A stretch of DNA of 64,000 nt from Anastrepha obliqua (taxonomy: Eukaryota > Arthropoda > Insecta > Diptera > Tephritidae). The stretch lies in NCBI RefSeq assembly GCF_027943255.1, contig NC_072892.1, positions 21,661,792-21,725,791 on the forward strand, read 5' to 3'. The notes beneath the pieces are model-generated. The model saw only the letters and a list, made by a program, of their open reading frames with translations, made no database searches and had not been told where the DNA came from. Shown piece by piece: positions 1 to 11,616 of this stretch. The position numbers were made by a program, and so were the translations under genes. Each line of letters opens with the position of its first letter. Position 1 is the first letter of the stretch.

Positions 1-638
1 AGACTTGGGTCTATCGTCTTGATATGAAATCAAACACAGAGACTAAAGAGTGGTGTGAACCTGGTTCTTCGACTCCGAAAAGAGTTCGTGTCCAGAAATC
101 GACCAAGAAGTTCTTAGCATCACTTTTCTGCGTTGCGAAAGGAATTTTGTTTGTGGATTACTTGCAAACTTGTTAAACAATAAATTCTGCATATTACTGT
201 AACGTTTCAGGAAAGTCGAGGGAACGAATTCGTGCAAAAAATACCCAGTTGGCAAAAGAAAAAAATTACTTTTCATGAAGAAAATGTGACGTGTCACAAG
301 AGCATTTTGACAATGGCTAAAATCCATGAATTAAAGCTCGAATTGGTTTAAAAGTTGTTGTTGTTGTCTTAAAGTTCGGCTTTCCTCTGTTTCCAGACCT
401 AAAAAAATTCGTGCGTGGAAAGCATTTTTCATCAAATGACGAGGCCATAACAGCTGTGGTGGCGTATTTTGCAGCCCTTCCAGATTCTCACTTCCGGCAG
501 GAAATTCATAAATTGGAATCTCGTTGGAACAGCTGTATTGACGTTCAGGGAGACTACACTGCATATTTAATAAAATGCATTTCAACCCATAAAATTGTGT
601 TTTTCTTATCGCAGCGCAAAACTTATTGTAGTACCTAG
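1..638 (+). mobile_element. mariner element copy, 3' portion, cut by the window edge
   Basis: Encodes pieces of a mariner transposase: TWVYRLDMKSNTETKEW at the left edge (around the second catalytic Asp, as in the related copy at 35.7 kb), and at 411-638 the C-terminal block DSHFRQEIHKLESRWN. The block that should carry HPPYSPDLAPSD with the third catalytic Asp is replaced by a GTTGTTGTT-rich stretch near 355-375. The 3' terminal inverted repeat ends CCTAG at 638, followed by the TA target dinucleotide (639-640). Same family as 35129-36341, including the shared internal loss. Non-functional. Confidence 0.85.
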
Positions 639-1164
639 TACTTCATGGGTTGCTGGGTACAAATTTTGCTGACAACCTCTAGGAATTGAAATAATTAATA
701 TATAAAAATAATTTTAATTCAAGAATTGCTTCTTATTTTTTTTCTATCTCACTTTTTTGCTCAACCAACAAAATGAGGAGGTATTGCATTTTCGCGTTTT
801 TTTTTTCTTACTACTTTTTACATACTTTTTACTGTGTCTCAATTTACGCTTTGTCTGTCTCTTTGCTTATTTCTTATTTCTTAGTTCTTTGTTATTTCCT
901 AATTTGTTTGAATTGTTTGCTTTTCTTCGCAGTTAGCGAAAGAAGTGAGTAAATGATAAAAAATAATGATGTCTAAGTGCCTCCATTTACCGGTAATTAG
1001 GGCGAATAAAGAATTTATGAACAGTTGACGTTCGGACAAGGTGGTCCAATTACAAGTGTATTTGTGGTTTATGAGGCTAATTTGAAAAGTCCGTACGATA
1101 ATATTGTAGAAACTACTTAACTTAACTACTTAATTATTTGGGGTAAACTTTTTTTTTTTTTTTT
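639..1164. other. AT-rich non-coding DNA
   Basis: T-rich sequence with poly-T runs. I see no coding signal or recognisable repeat. Confidence 0.6.
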
Positions 1165-1610
1165 GACCTTGTTTACTTTTCGACTTCTACACTTCGTTCA
1201 ACGTTGATCTAGTTTGTTCATCCCTTCCGTAAAATAAGATTTGTTCAAGTCGCCAAGTAACCATCCTCGTTTGAATGAAATCTTTTTTCAAATAGGGGAG
1301 CAAATAGTAGTTTGAGCCATTCTAGGGAGCCAAGTCTGGTGATTAGGGTGGTTGTGAAACGAGTTGGACCCGATTTCCATTAATTTTGCGATCACAACTG
1401 CTGAGGCGTGAGATGCTGCCTTGACCTGATGGAAAAGGAAAATCACACGAGTTCCTCGTTTCAAACGAGTGTCAAACGACTGTCAAACATAAAAAATAGT
1501 TCAACCCAGCTGAAAGTTGGTGTGCGTTATTCCAAAAGATGCTACTAAGTAAACATAACCTCGATACGCGCCAGTAGCGCCATCTACCTGACTTCGCACA
1601 GACTTCTCGT
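1165..1610 (-). mobile_element. mariner 3' fragment
   Basis: On the minus strand a frameshifted mariner C-terminus can be read: ASHASAVVIAKLMEIG (after the second catalytic Asp), then FTEGMNKLDQR, equivalent to the family's YYAEGINKLEQRW, and the CRSRK ending. Its outer segment, including GGTAGATGGCGCTACTGG, matches the element at 58318-58760 in opposite orientation, so the two are copies of one deleted family. Multiple frameshifts; no intact third catalytic Asp. Confidence 0.7.
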
Positions 1611-2339
1611 ATGAGGTAGCTTTAAATCTTGACTGCCAGTCATTATCAAACCTGCTTAATTATTTTAGGCTTAAATACAGTGGAACATTCTTCCGAAGTT
1701 GTTTTCTAATGCAGGTGCTCCGATGCCTTTTTACAAAAAATTCTTGAGAGGTTGAGTTTGCCGCCTCGCACCTGCGATTTAGTTCAGTTAAGCAGTTGGA
1801 GGATACCCCGGCCCGGGCTTTTAAAATGGATCTCATACGAGTCACTTGTGAGATATGACCAAAAACTATAGAGGCTTTAGAAAATGTGGTGTATTTGATA
1901 GTTGGAATGTTTTCTCTGCCTGATATAAGCATTTTGCCAAGAGATCAAAAATACTTAATTTGTTGTTTTTTTTTTGTTTTAATTTTAATTATTGTAAAAA
2001 TAAATTTTATTTTGAATCATCTTGTACTTTAGCTTTCCAAGTCTTTTATGGTGAATATATTTAAATAGTTTCTGAGATGGATTTGGAAACATTTCCCTCA
2101 CTTTTCTTTTTGAACTAATCATTAAAAAGTATCAATTCAAGTTCAAAATAAATACTTGATGGCTCAAAATTCAGTTTGCAAAGTTGAAGCTGGTTTAGAG
2201 GTTAGTTTAAACTCCAGAACAAAAACACGAAGAAAAAAGTAAAATAAACCTCGACAATCATTCCGGCTTCACTTCATACGCATGGAATACATGAAAAGCT
2301 ACATATCAGAGCAGGCATATTTCCAGCACCTAGAAATTT
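1611..2339. other. Non-coding; small unassigned minus-strand ORF
   Basis: A 90-codon minus-strand ORF (1660-1932) starts MLISGRENIPTIKYT. It matches no family I know and is probably fortuitous. The rest is AT-rich. Confidence 0.4.
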
Positions 2340-3130
2340 ATTGCCATAAAATCGTCTGCATGGGGTCTACGTGGAATCCAGCGGGACAAAACTGCACTTG
2401 GCTCTTGGAATGCATGCACCTGTGTTTCAAGCGGAGGTGTATGCTGTTCAAGAAGCGATGAACTTTGTTGTGGAAAGCAGATGGAGAGGCAGATCTATAT
2501 GCCAAGCTGCGCTCATGGCCTTAAACAGCCACCCAACCACATCAGGGGTAGTCGAGTACTGTAAATCCAGGCTGAACTATGTCGGTAGATAAAATAGCCT
2601 GATGCTAACATGGGTCCCGAGACACAAGGGTATCGTGGGAAATGAGATATCTGTCTTTTTAGCTAGGATGGTTCAACTTCTTTGGCCCGGAGCCAGTTCT
2701 GCCACTCCCTTGTGTATCTATCAAAGCAGCGGTTAGCAAATGGGTTACTACAAGCCACTCGCGAGCTTGGCAGCCTAAGAGAGGCGGCAAATGTGCAAAA
2801 CTGACCTGTCATGTCCGACCAACTGTCGTAGATCCTCTTGTCATTAAGCAGAAGAAACTATAGGCAGCTGGTTGGACTGATGACGGGCCACTATCTGTGG
2901 ACGAAGCACATGGAAGAGGTGGGCATCTCAGACAGTGTACTCTGCACAGCTTGTGAAGAGGAGGATGAGACGGCGAACCACATTCTGTGCGTCTGCCCCG
3001 CCTTCGCTCGAATCAGGCTTGAGGTCTTTGGCACTGATGTGTTAAGAAGCGATCACCTTGGCTCTTTGGCACCACAAGATCTACTTAGATTTCATCGGAG
3101 GGCGGGTAGATTTAAAGAAAATAAAAAAAA
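2340..3130 (+). mobile_element. LINE 3' fragment: degraded RNase H plus C-terminal zinc motif
   Basis: Three blocks of a non-LTR retrotransposon ORF2 lie in order. An RNase H piece at 2371-2592 contains APVFQAEVYAVQEAMNF; the catalytic DS of the DSQA motif is lost, leaving CQAALMALNS. After an in-frame stop comes WVPRHKGIVGNE at about 2610-2650. Last is a C-terminal Cys/His motif, CTACEEEDETANHILCVCPAF (two parts within 2941-3005), then EVFGTDVLRSDHL. Poly-A begins near 3120. The last ~100 bp recur at 7750-7860. A 5'-truncated, inactivated copy of an I/LOA-like RNase H-bearing clade. Confidence 0.8.
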
Positions 3131-4938
3131 AAAAAATCCGAAAACTCGCTCAGTTAACAAAGCTCAGCCAACCATATGTAACTTAAATTAACAATTTTTT
3201 AAAGGCAACACAAGTTTATGCACACTAACAAAAAACAACAAAAACGCAAATTGTTGTCTAGCCTCGTACACACGCACTCTCACTCAAATGTATTTGCGAC
3301 TACTTCTATTGAAGTATCATATTTTCTAGTGTGTGCATAGGAATTTGATTTTCGAAAATATTTCCATCTTTGCCAATTGTTTTAAATTGCCAAATATATT
3401 AAATATATTCAATAAACCAATTAGGGAGATAGGGACAGAGAAAGATAGAGAGGGAGAGAGAGAATGAGAGTAAGTAAATTTCCAAAAATCACGGAACTTC
3501 AAAAAGCCACTACAAAATCACAACAATACCTTTATTGGATTTGGTGCTGAAGCGGCTGATTGAAATTGCTGAGTTATTAACAGCTGAGCGTATTTGTGGT
3601 GAATATTTGCTAGGCCCACTCTCTCTCTATCTCTCTCTCTTTCACCTATCCAGTGCAGTGCACTTTATTGCACTTTTAATCAAATTATCCAGTGTATGTA
3701 TGAATGAACACGAATGTTACGAATTCTCCGTATATAGATAAGTGGATATGTGGTGGCTTCGTACACATACATACACTGGAGTTGGTAAAATTGCTGTGCG
3801 CACACACATCAACTGTTGTTGGCGCAGTGCTATCGCTTTGATGAAATTATTTTGCACTTCCACTTTAACTAGCAACAAAATATTATTCAAATGAAAGCCA
3901 ACAAAAAAAAAATGTATATAAATTAACATCAGATGGGCATACACATACACACACATGCACACTGTTATTAACCCAAATGCAATATGGAATGTTTGCATTT
4001 CCCAGTTTCAAAGGACTTGTTTTACAGTTTTTCCCATGCAGAAACTCAGATACTCAGATACTCTGGTGACTTTGTGTTTATGGCGTTTCACTTTTTGTTT
4101 ATTTTGCATTTCGAAATTATTTTAGTAAATAAATTTGTCATCTCCACGCCAACTTGCCTTCCACTTTCCATTTTCTATTTTCGATGCCCTCTTTGTTGTT
4201 GTGCAAAATTTTTAGTTTACATAGTTTCCCCTTTTTACTGCTTGCATTTGTTTTTATTGTTTGCTCATTGTGGTGACCCGCTTTAAATTCTAGATTTTGG
4301 TGTTGAGCATAAAAAACAAATTTCACACTCTGTAATAAAATAGATGCAGTCAACATTTGCAGTTTGTCTCAAAAGCACAGTCAGCCGAATAATAGTGGCA
4401 GTAACCCTTTTTGCTAGCACTTTGTGAGCTCTTTACAGTGAACCCTCTCTTTTTCTTTTTTCTCACATTTTTACATGTCAGCTGCCATGTAAACTCTGTG
4501 GAGTTATTTACATATATGAAGTGTCCAACAACGTACGAAGCTCTAAAAATATTTCGCAAAACTTCAATTATTTGACTTTATTATTAATTTTTTTTTTGTT
4601 GATTTTTTTCCTACAAATTATGTGGTTATTTCTTTTGAGGTGCAAATAGAAACCCGAGGTGCTTTACATTTTTTATGCGAAAGTAGGGAGTTCGCGAAAC
4701 GGCTTTCAAATTATTATAAAAATAACAAGTGAATTTTTTGTATGTAAAGGGCAATCTCTGCAACTAGTGAGCCCTTTTTGAAATGATTTTACTTATAGAA
4801 AGTTAAAACTTTGCTGAGTGTCATAAGCCTTAACTCATTCTATTGTCGACCTGTGCAGCCTCAAATCGGTGCTTGTTAATGTAACTACACTATATGAGAA
4901 TCTAACGCAGCTGATTTGCAAGAAGCTTTTAACCAGAT
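3131..4938. other. Non-coding intronic DNA with GA and CT tracts
   Basis: Contains a purine tract (GAGA-rich) at about 3423-3475, a CTCTCT run near 3620-3640 and scattered CACACA/ACATAC runs. The overlapping ORFs here are short and Phe/Leu-rich, typical of translated AT-rich DNA. No gene supported. Confidence 0.6.
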
Positions 4939-5150
4939 ATTATTTTATTTTATTTTGTTTTAATTTTAATTTTATTTTATTTTTTATTTTATTTTATTTT
5001 ATTTTATTTTATTTTATTTTATTTTATTTTATTTTATTTTATTTTATTTTATTTTATTTTATTTTTTTTTATTTTGATTTTTTTGTTAATTTTTTTTTAT
5101 TATAAATAGAAAAACTTGTTTGTAATTTATAGGTTCCTATATCATTAATC
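4939..5150 (+). repeat. (TTTTA)n pentanucleotide array plus 80-bp linker
   Basis: About 130 bp of ATTTT/TTTTA repeats (4939-5070). A linker follows (5071-5150) that is virtually identical to the linker after the second array near 6400-6478. The 3' half of a SINE comes straight after it. The ORF over it (FILFYFILFYF) is simply the repeat translated. Confidence 0.9.
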
Positions 5151-5312
5151 CTGCCATGAAAAAGCTCCTCATAAAACAAATATCTGCCGTTCGGAGTCGG
5201 CTTGAAACTGTAGGTCTCTCCATTTGTGAAACAACATCAAGACGCACACCACAAATAGGAGGAGGAGCTCGGCCAAACACCTAAAAAGGGTGTACCCGCC
5301 AATTATATATAT
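5150..5312 (+). mobile_element. SINE copy, 3' half
   Basis: Starts CTGCCATGAAAAAGCTCCTC and ends in the family's typical 3' part GGCCAAACACCTAAAAAGGG followed by CCAATTATATAT. The tRNA-like head is missing; the copy begins exactly where the pentanucleotide-linker block ends. Related copies lie at 6029-6568, 10781-11080, 28926-29143, 29783-29970 and 40882-41171. Confidence 0.85.
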
Positions 5313-6028
5313 TATATATGTATATCATTAATCCAATTGCATTAAAAATTTAGCGAGTTGCGTCGAGCACACCAGGCAATGCTTACGAGTTTATTTTACA
5401 CATCTCCATGAACACATGCAAAGTCACCCATGAATCAATCTCTCTCGGAATGTGATCACTCCCTTCATCATAAGCAATTGAGTGAAATTTCTATTGAAGG
5501 CGGATGAGAGAAAAACTAGGAATTCGTTCATGGCGAAAAGATTTCGAATGTGAGCTACTTAGCAGACCGTTATTCGGCTCTGCTCACAGAATCAGCTGCG
5601 GACACTATCAGCTGATGGGCTTACATTACTTGTGGTCATGAAGCCGTCTGTTTAAGAAAAAACTAAGATTGTGCTAGTGGCATAGGAAAAAAATGAACCA
5701 ATGGCACTTAGTTGCTGTCTGAACAACGACTGATTGGACGACTGTGTGGATATGTGTGAAATGATCGTGCAGAACTCGGCTGCCGAATGCACAAGTAACG
5801 TGGCAGCCAATTTCCCCTCACAATTTTTTTTTTCACCACAGCTAAATAGCAAATCTGGGAATCTATTATCCTTGGAATTCGTTGAAAATGCAGCGTTCGT
5901 ACAAGCCACGATTCACACTCGGCAGACGTCGGCAATCACTGCATTTGTTTGCATTGGCACGACTGTTCAAAGTTGTGAGGGAACAATTTTCATTCAAGTA
6001 AAAAATGTAGCACCATTTCCATCCGAGC
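5313..6028. other. Unassigned DNA
   Basis: A 105-codon plus-strand ORF (5734-6051) overlaps the start of the next SINE and resembles nothing I know. I judge it fortuitous. Otherwise no feature seen. Confidence 0.5.
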
Positions 6029-6568
6029 AAGCGGCCACTCTAACCGAATGAGATGGTGCGTGGCTACCATTCGGGAATGCGTAGGTTCGAATTTTCGTGC
6101 GTGAAACACCAAAATGAAGACCAAGTTTTTCCACTTATAATAGCGGTCGCCCCTCGGCAGGCAATAATAAGCCTCCGAGTGTATTTCTACCATATTTTTT
6201 ATTATTTTGTTTTATTTTATTTTATTTCATTTCATTTCATTTCATTTCATTTTATTTTATTTTATTTTATTTTATTTTATTTTATTTTATTTTATTTTAT
6301 TTTATTTTATTTTATTTTATTTTATTTTATTTTATTTTATTTTATTTTCTTTTATTTTATTTTATTTTATTTTATTTTATTTTATTTATTTTATTTTTTT
6401 TTTGATTTTTTTGTTAATTTTTTTTTATTATAAATAGAAAAACTTGTTTGTAATTTATAGGTTCCTATATCATTAATCCTGCCATGAAAAAGCTCCTCAT
6501 AAAACAAATATCTGCCGTTTGGAGGCGGCTAAAAACTGTAGGTAGAAGAATACACGCCAATTATTTAT
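6029..6568 (+). mobile_element. SINE copy split by a pentanucleotide-bearing insertion
   Basis: The head (6029-6193) shows the tRNA-like region (TAACCGAATGAGATGGTGCG, then GGTTCGAATTTTC resembling a B box) and the conserved GCGGTCGCCCCTCGGCAGGC core. At 6193 it is interrupted by 285 bp of TTTTA array plus linker. It resumes at 6479 with CTGCCATGAAAAAGC. CTACCAT (6187-6193) and CTGCCAT (6479-6485) flank the insertion, which looks like a 7-bp target duplication with one mismatch. The 3' end lacks the usual GGAGGAGGAGCTCGG segment. Confidence 0.8.
6194..6478 (+). repeat. (TTTTA)n array with linker inserted in a SINE
   Basis: About 200 bp of TTTTA/TTTCA pentanucleotide repeats (a TTTCA sub-block near 6225-6250), then the same ~80-bp linker seen at 5071-5150. 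The overlapping ORFs are translations of the repeat. Confidence 0.9.
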
Positions 6569-7215
6569 TTTTTAGTAACTATAAAAAGTACAAATGACGA
6601 CAACCATAGGAACGATGGGCGCAATGAAGAGGTATCCCACGGATATCCTCAACTTGTCAATGCATATTTTTTCTATTGCTCTTTATATAACGCATTTTTC
6701 CTCAACGCCAAGAAATGGGCTTCTGAAAGGAAAGGACAAGAAGCCATCATAAAACTATCTCTCTTTTACCAGCCTCTATCAGACGGTGCACTGATTTGCA
6801 TAGTCTGAAACAGAATTCTACACGTCCTTTGGAATGCTTTTTCCGTTGAGGTTAGAGAATTTGTATTCCGATGGTTCTAAACTGAATTGTTGAACTGACG
6901 GGTGTTTGTTTTAGCCTTACGAGTCTTTGCTTACTAAGTATTTGCTTTATCTGCGGCTTTGGGGCGTAATGAGTCACTGCATATACCACAGAAGTAGTTT
7001 GCTTTTTTTCCATTCTGATTCTGTTGCCTATCACAAATAATCGAGACTGATTAAGCAATCATTTGAAGAGCTCCTGCTGCCAGTTCTTGATACAATTAAT
7101 TTCGGCTTCTTAATGATTTTAAGCGAGGATTGGCTCCTAATTCCAAAAATATTGATAAGCAGGAGTATCTACTCAGGGGGAGTTGATGCCAGGGCTTCCC
7201 TATCCACCACCTGGA
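6569..7215. other. Unassigned DNA
   Basis: No coding similarity, RNA gene or clear repeat recognised. Confidence 0.5.
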
Positions 7216-7446
7216 ATGCGTTCTCGCTCATAGAGCTGAGAGTTGGGTAATGGTTGGGGCCTCCAGAATCCATGACCGAATGACGCCCGAATGAAAACCA
7301 TCCTTGGTAATGGACTACATAAAGGATATTACTCCAGGTGGAACTCACACAAGTGACAATCCATCCGCTTCGGCGGCAGGGGCATGGATTCTGGAGACCC
7401 CAACCATTACCCAAGTCTCTCAGCTCTATGAGCGAGAGCGCATCCT
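7216..7446. repeat. Inverted repeat of a LINE gag-side segment
   Basis: A segment of about 60 bp at 7216-7275 is the reverse complement of 7383-7446 (both contain GGTAATGGTTGGGG or its complement and the CTCATAGAGCTGAGAG core), separated by about 110 bp. The left arm lacks 2 bp relative to the right. It looks like a head-to-head second fragment of the element that starts here. Confidence 0.8.
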
Positions 7447-7945
7447 AGAGGAGATCGCACTCTCATCTTCTTCAGAGACTGAAAAACGTTTCCCATTTTC
7501 GGAGGGCCTCAGTTGTGAAGTCTTTTCGGTGGCGGCACGACCTCTCAAAGAAGCCGAGAAATCGAAGAGCGTGGCAAGGAGGGAAAGAAGAAAGCGGCGG
7601 GCAAGGCTCATGCGGGAGAAATCCTCATGTGGCACTGCCGGCCCTTCTGCGTCTGTGTCTTCCAAAAAACCTCGGTCGGCGGAAGTGACACCCATGGAAG
7701 CACCCGAATCCTCGATGGGCATGGGCGCTCCCAAACTGTCTCCCTCTCGATGCTAGAGGTCTTTGGCACTGATGTATTAAGAAGCGACCACCTTGACTCC
7801 TTGGCACCACAAGCTCTACTCAGATTTCTTCCGAGGTCGAGTAGATTTAAAGGAAACTAAAAAGTGAATCCGAGTGCAGTACAATGGATTTAATTGTGTC
7901 TGAGTGGTACTATTACTGGTCTGTCCCGACAAAAAAAAGGAGTGT
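7290..7945 (+). mobile_element. Internally deleted LINE: ORF1-like start joined to the 3' end
   Basis: The 150-codon ORF at 7304-7756 (MVMDYIKDITPGGTH...) is Ser/Arg/Lys-rich with a basic run KSVARRERRKRRARLM, as in LINE ORF1/gag N-termini. Around 7745 it passes directly into EVFGTDVLRSDHLDSLAPQ, the C-terminus of ORF2 as found at 3021-3125. Reverse transcriptase, RNase H and most of ORF2 are gone. A poly-A run is at 7930-7938. The 5' assignment rests on position and composition; the 3' match is direct. Confidence 0.7.
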
Positions 7946-10139
7946 TTACTCCCACCATCTTCCGCAACTCCATCATAGATGACGAACGACAACCGGCATT
8001 ACCAAACTCGTATGACCTGCATATAACTCTAACAGAGCATCCGATCAGTTACCGAAGTCGAGACCTAACACAGCGTGTCGCCGTTATTGCTGAGATCGAG
8101 GACTAGTCTGGGAGCGCACGCGTATAATTCTCTAGAGGTTTTGTCGCACCACATTCTTAACTTTAACACTTGAGCTGGTTGATTTTAGCACAGCCATCCC
8201 ATCCCTTTTCCATGTAGTCTTCTTTCATTCAGTGAAAGCATTTTTTGTTTTTGCTTTAGTTTTTTGCTCTTAACACGCTTCTGGCTAAACGATGCCAACG
8301 ATTCACAACTAACTAACGCTGCTATTCTGTCATCCATGAGCGCTTTATGTTTTTATATATTTTTTCCAGTTTTTTTTATCCACTCATTTCGCTATTTTAT
8401 TTAGGTATCCTATTATTTAACAACCAGTCCCTAAAAGCAGCGACTTTATCGGCATGCCAACATCAACTCAACTCAACTCAACTCCACTCTACGGCAACTC
8501 AACGCGTTTGATTCTGCCTTAGGAGATATGATGATGATGATGGTGAGCTGCTGGAAATGCTATAATTCAACAATCTCATGTCACCTATAACGCAGCAGCG
8601 GCAGCAGTAGATGCAGGGAGTAAAGGCCGACCAACAGTGCACCCCCTAGAGGGTGACGGCCAACATTCGCCAGCAAAAAGAAGTGAAATTTTTGTTGTTT
8701 ACTGCGGCTTCCTTTTGCTTTGCTTGCTTTCAATTTTGTTGTTGTATTTATTTTTACTTTATTTTTTTTTAGCCGTTTCTGTTGTCCACCACGACGCGGC
8801 TTGTCATCCAGGCATCCGCGGCACATGAGTGCTGTTGCAAGGATTTCAGATTTTAGTGCAACTCGCTTTGTAGTTTTGTTTTTGTGATTTTCATCAACTT
8901 TTCTGCAAATTCTCCACTTCTTTTAGTTATATTATTTCTTGATTTTTCAGCATTTTCCATTTAATTTCTTTGTGTTTTTACTCTCTCAGTTTTGCTGCCT
9001 TTGATTTTCTTCAGCCTTGCCACCAGTCATGTTAAGCCAACTTATGGTGATTGACTCGCCGCATCCACCAACCGGCCGACCGACCGACTGACTGCCTGGC
9101 CGACTAGGACATGTTGCTACAGCATCATTGATGTCACGTAATCCTACGTTTGTATGCAGGTATGAACAGTGTGAGACGTGTGTGTAGTTCCATTTGTTTG
9201 CGTTTATTTTTACGTCCATGTGTAAGTAGCAAAGGCTGTGCTTTATTTCCTGGAACGCTATGGCCAAGGGAAGGAGTACGGATTTTTATATTTGCTTTTA
9301 TTGCTCACATTTCTGGCATTTTGATTTCTACTTGTGATTCCTTCTTCGTTTTTATTTTTAGTGAATCAGGATTAAATGCCAAACTAAATGACATTTTATT
9401 GTATTACGAATACCGGCGTCATATTCCTTTGCCTTTCCCATTTTTATTTTTATTTTCCTAGTTTTTCATTTGTGTCACTGAGAGCCGAAATATTTTGCTG
9501 AACTTCGGAATTGGGTGTATTTGTTATTAGAAGCAGCAAGTTTTTGACTTCCCTTGCCGAGCGGCAGGCTAGCGGACAGATAATAGTATGTAGATAGTGA
9601 AAAACCTTCAGATATGGAGGTTAGCTGCGAAAAAGTCTTTCCTAACAAATAAGCAGTCGCGAAGTAGCAGCGAGTGTTGGATGCGGACGTAGGAGGCTGT
9701 GTAGTGGGGCCTGTACAATCTTATAAAAATTACAAGGTTAAATCCATCACGGACAAGGCACCGGAAGTGTCGCATTTTAATAAGGAAGCCCGCCTGTCTT
9801 GTATCAAGCGGCTGAACCACGCATGGCTGCCCCCACCGGCTAAATCTAGGACGGCAGCCGCATCGTGCGCTCCTATGCGCTAACCTATCCTAGGCTAACA
9901 ACCTATCGCTCCCAAATAAAATGTTTACTGAAATTTACTTGAGCGTAATCGCGAAAACCAAAAGTTGGGTTTCCGGCCAATAAGGAGTGGAGGGAAATGA
10001 AAGAGCAGATTAAAGTGCAAAGAAAGGCTCCGAGCTTGGCCTTCAGCAAGTGGTAGAGGACTGCGACTGACTTGAGCATAATCGCGAAAACCATAATAAG
10101 GTGGTCTCTGACTACTAACTGCAGGGGCAACAAAGCGCG
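7946..10139. other. Non-coding DNA with minor simple repeats
   Basis: Holds a (CAACT)n run near 8465-8483, a GATGAT run near 8528-8541, a CCGACCGACCGACTGACTG stretch near 9070-9095, and a direct repeat TAATCGCGAAAACCA at about 9945 and 10079. No gene supported. Confidence 0.5.
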
Positions 10140-10572
10140 CTAGCCAAAATTGAACCTTAAAAGGGCAAAATGTCGGCCTAGATTCAACAGAACAAGCACC
10201 AGCGTCCTCACAGGTGTTATAACGGCCCATTGCGCTATTGACACTCTCGACAGTAGAATGGGTGCACCTCACAATGACTTCTGCAGAAGTTGTGAAGATG
10301 AGGAAGAAATTGAGTCGGTACAACACCCTTCTCTGCGAATGTCCTGCACTTCGAAGAAGGCGTATTAAATATCTTGGCGACATTTTCTTTCAAGGCCCGG
10401 GAAATTCGCAAAATGTCTCACTGGAGGCACTAAATACCTTCTAAAAAGCATCTAAGTGGTTTGAGCAACTTAGTTAGGGTATGGAAATGAAATGCAGGTA
10501 TCTCAATGGACCTTAGGGCCTCTGCGTGGCTTGTCTTAGGCAAGCAACCTGGCTAACCTAACCTAACCTAGG
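10140..10572 (+). mobile_element. LINE C-terminus and 3' end with (CTAAC)n tail
   Basis: Frameshifted C-terminal zinc motif of an RNase H-type LINE: APHNDFCRSCEDEEEIES, then after a frameshift LLCECPALRRRRIKYLGD, stopping at 10441. The 3'UTR follows and the copy ends GCAACCTGGCTAACCTAACC at about 10545-10570. The same terminal sequence is found inverted at 14836-14905. Confidence 0.8.
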
Positions 10573-10780
10573 AAATAATTAACGCAGTCTGCACTTACAA
10601 AATTAAAAACTGTAAACAATATCTTACCGCGGAGCCCTCTCATGCTATAATAGGCAGCTCAAAATAGGAGGTGGCGCAAAATTAATCATCCATTTTTTTA
10701 ACAATTTTTTCGGAATAAATAAACATCTTCCAATAGGCTGATAAATTTGGGCCACCTTGTATAAGTAAAAATGGTAAATT

Positions 10781-11080
10781 AGCAGCAGCCGCTGTAATCG
10801 AGTGGATCTATGCATGACTACCAATCAGTTGGGCCCGTGCTCGAACACCAAAGGAAAGAAAGGGATTATTCTAAAAGCGAACGCACCTCGACAGGTAATG
10901 GCAAACCTCCGAGTGTATTAAGACCATGAAAAAACTCTTCGTAAAACTCTTTTTCTTCTATCATTCGCTATAAAACTGTAGGCCCTTCCATTTGTAAAAC
11001 CTTACCAAGTCGTATTGTACTAATTGAGGGACCAGCTCGGCCAAATACAAAAAAGGACGTATGTGCCAATTATACACAGC
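10781..11080 (+). mobile_element. Diverged SINE copy
   Basis: Weakly conserved head (GCTGTAATCGAGTGGATCTA, then GTGCTCGAACACC), the core GGTAATGGCAAACCTCCGAG, then CATGAAAAAACTCTTCG and the 3' part CCAGCTCGGCCAAATAC ending CCAATTATACAC. An older member of the SINE family. Confidence 0.75.
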
Positions 11081-11616
11081 ACGAAATTATTAGAGAGGCA
11101 GCAAATAATGATAATTTTTTTCAAAATTTTCATATAAAAACATAGTCCATTCTTCATCTTCATTCACAAAAAACCATAGAAAACCAAGTTGGAAACTTTG
11201 TTCAAGATTTATAAAAATTCGACAAATTTCCATCAAAGCTAAAACATTTTTAATCAGAATTTTCGAAAAAATGTACGTACTCTGCGTTACAGCTCATTAA
11301 ATTTTAGTAAAAGAAAGTGCCAGTTTGAAGTCGCTCAAAATTTTTGTTGATTCTAGGTAATTTTTTTTGTCAGCGGTGCTAGGCTTTTTCAAAATTCAAG
11401 CTTGCAATTTGTATAAATTAAACAATTCTATTTATTTGATAATTTTATTCTACGACACGATCACTTTCAAAGCCGATCTTCTTCTGTTCTTGTTTGACAA
11501 TATTTTTCTTAAGCTAAGCTTATCCAATTTTGCTAACCGTTAATCGAAAATATGTTTTTGCTAATTCCATCAAATACCAATGATAAAAAACATTTTCCAG
11601 GAATTTATCTACCGCT
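11081..11616. other. AT-rich unassigned DNA
   Basis: Nothing recognised. Confidence 0.5.

Noticed and set aside
4869..5105. ORF encoding repeated FILFYF as a membrane protein
   Set aside because: Pure translation of the (TTTTA)n array; same for the ORFs at 6053-6437.
5734..6051. 105-codon ORF as a novel gene
   Set aside because: No motif; its 3' end runs into a SINE head and an overlapping minus-strand ORF is equally long.
8460..8545. CAACT and GAT runs as regulatory arrays
   Set aside because: Short simple repeats with no supporting context.
10550..10572. CCTAA repeats as a telomere or interstitial telomere
   Set aside because: Each occurrence sits exactly at a LINE 3' end and is only a few units long.
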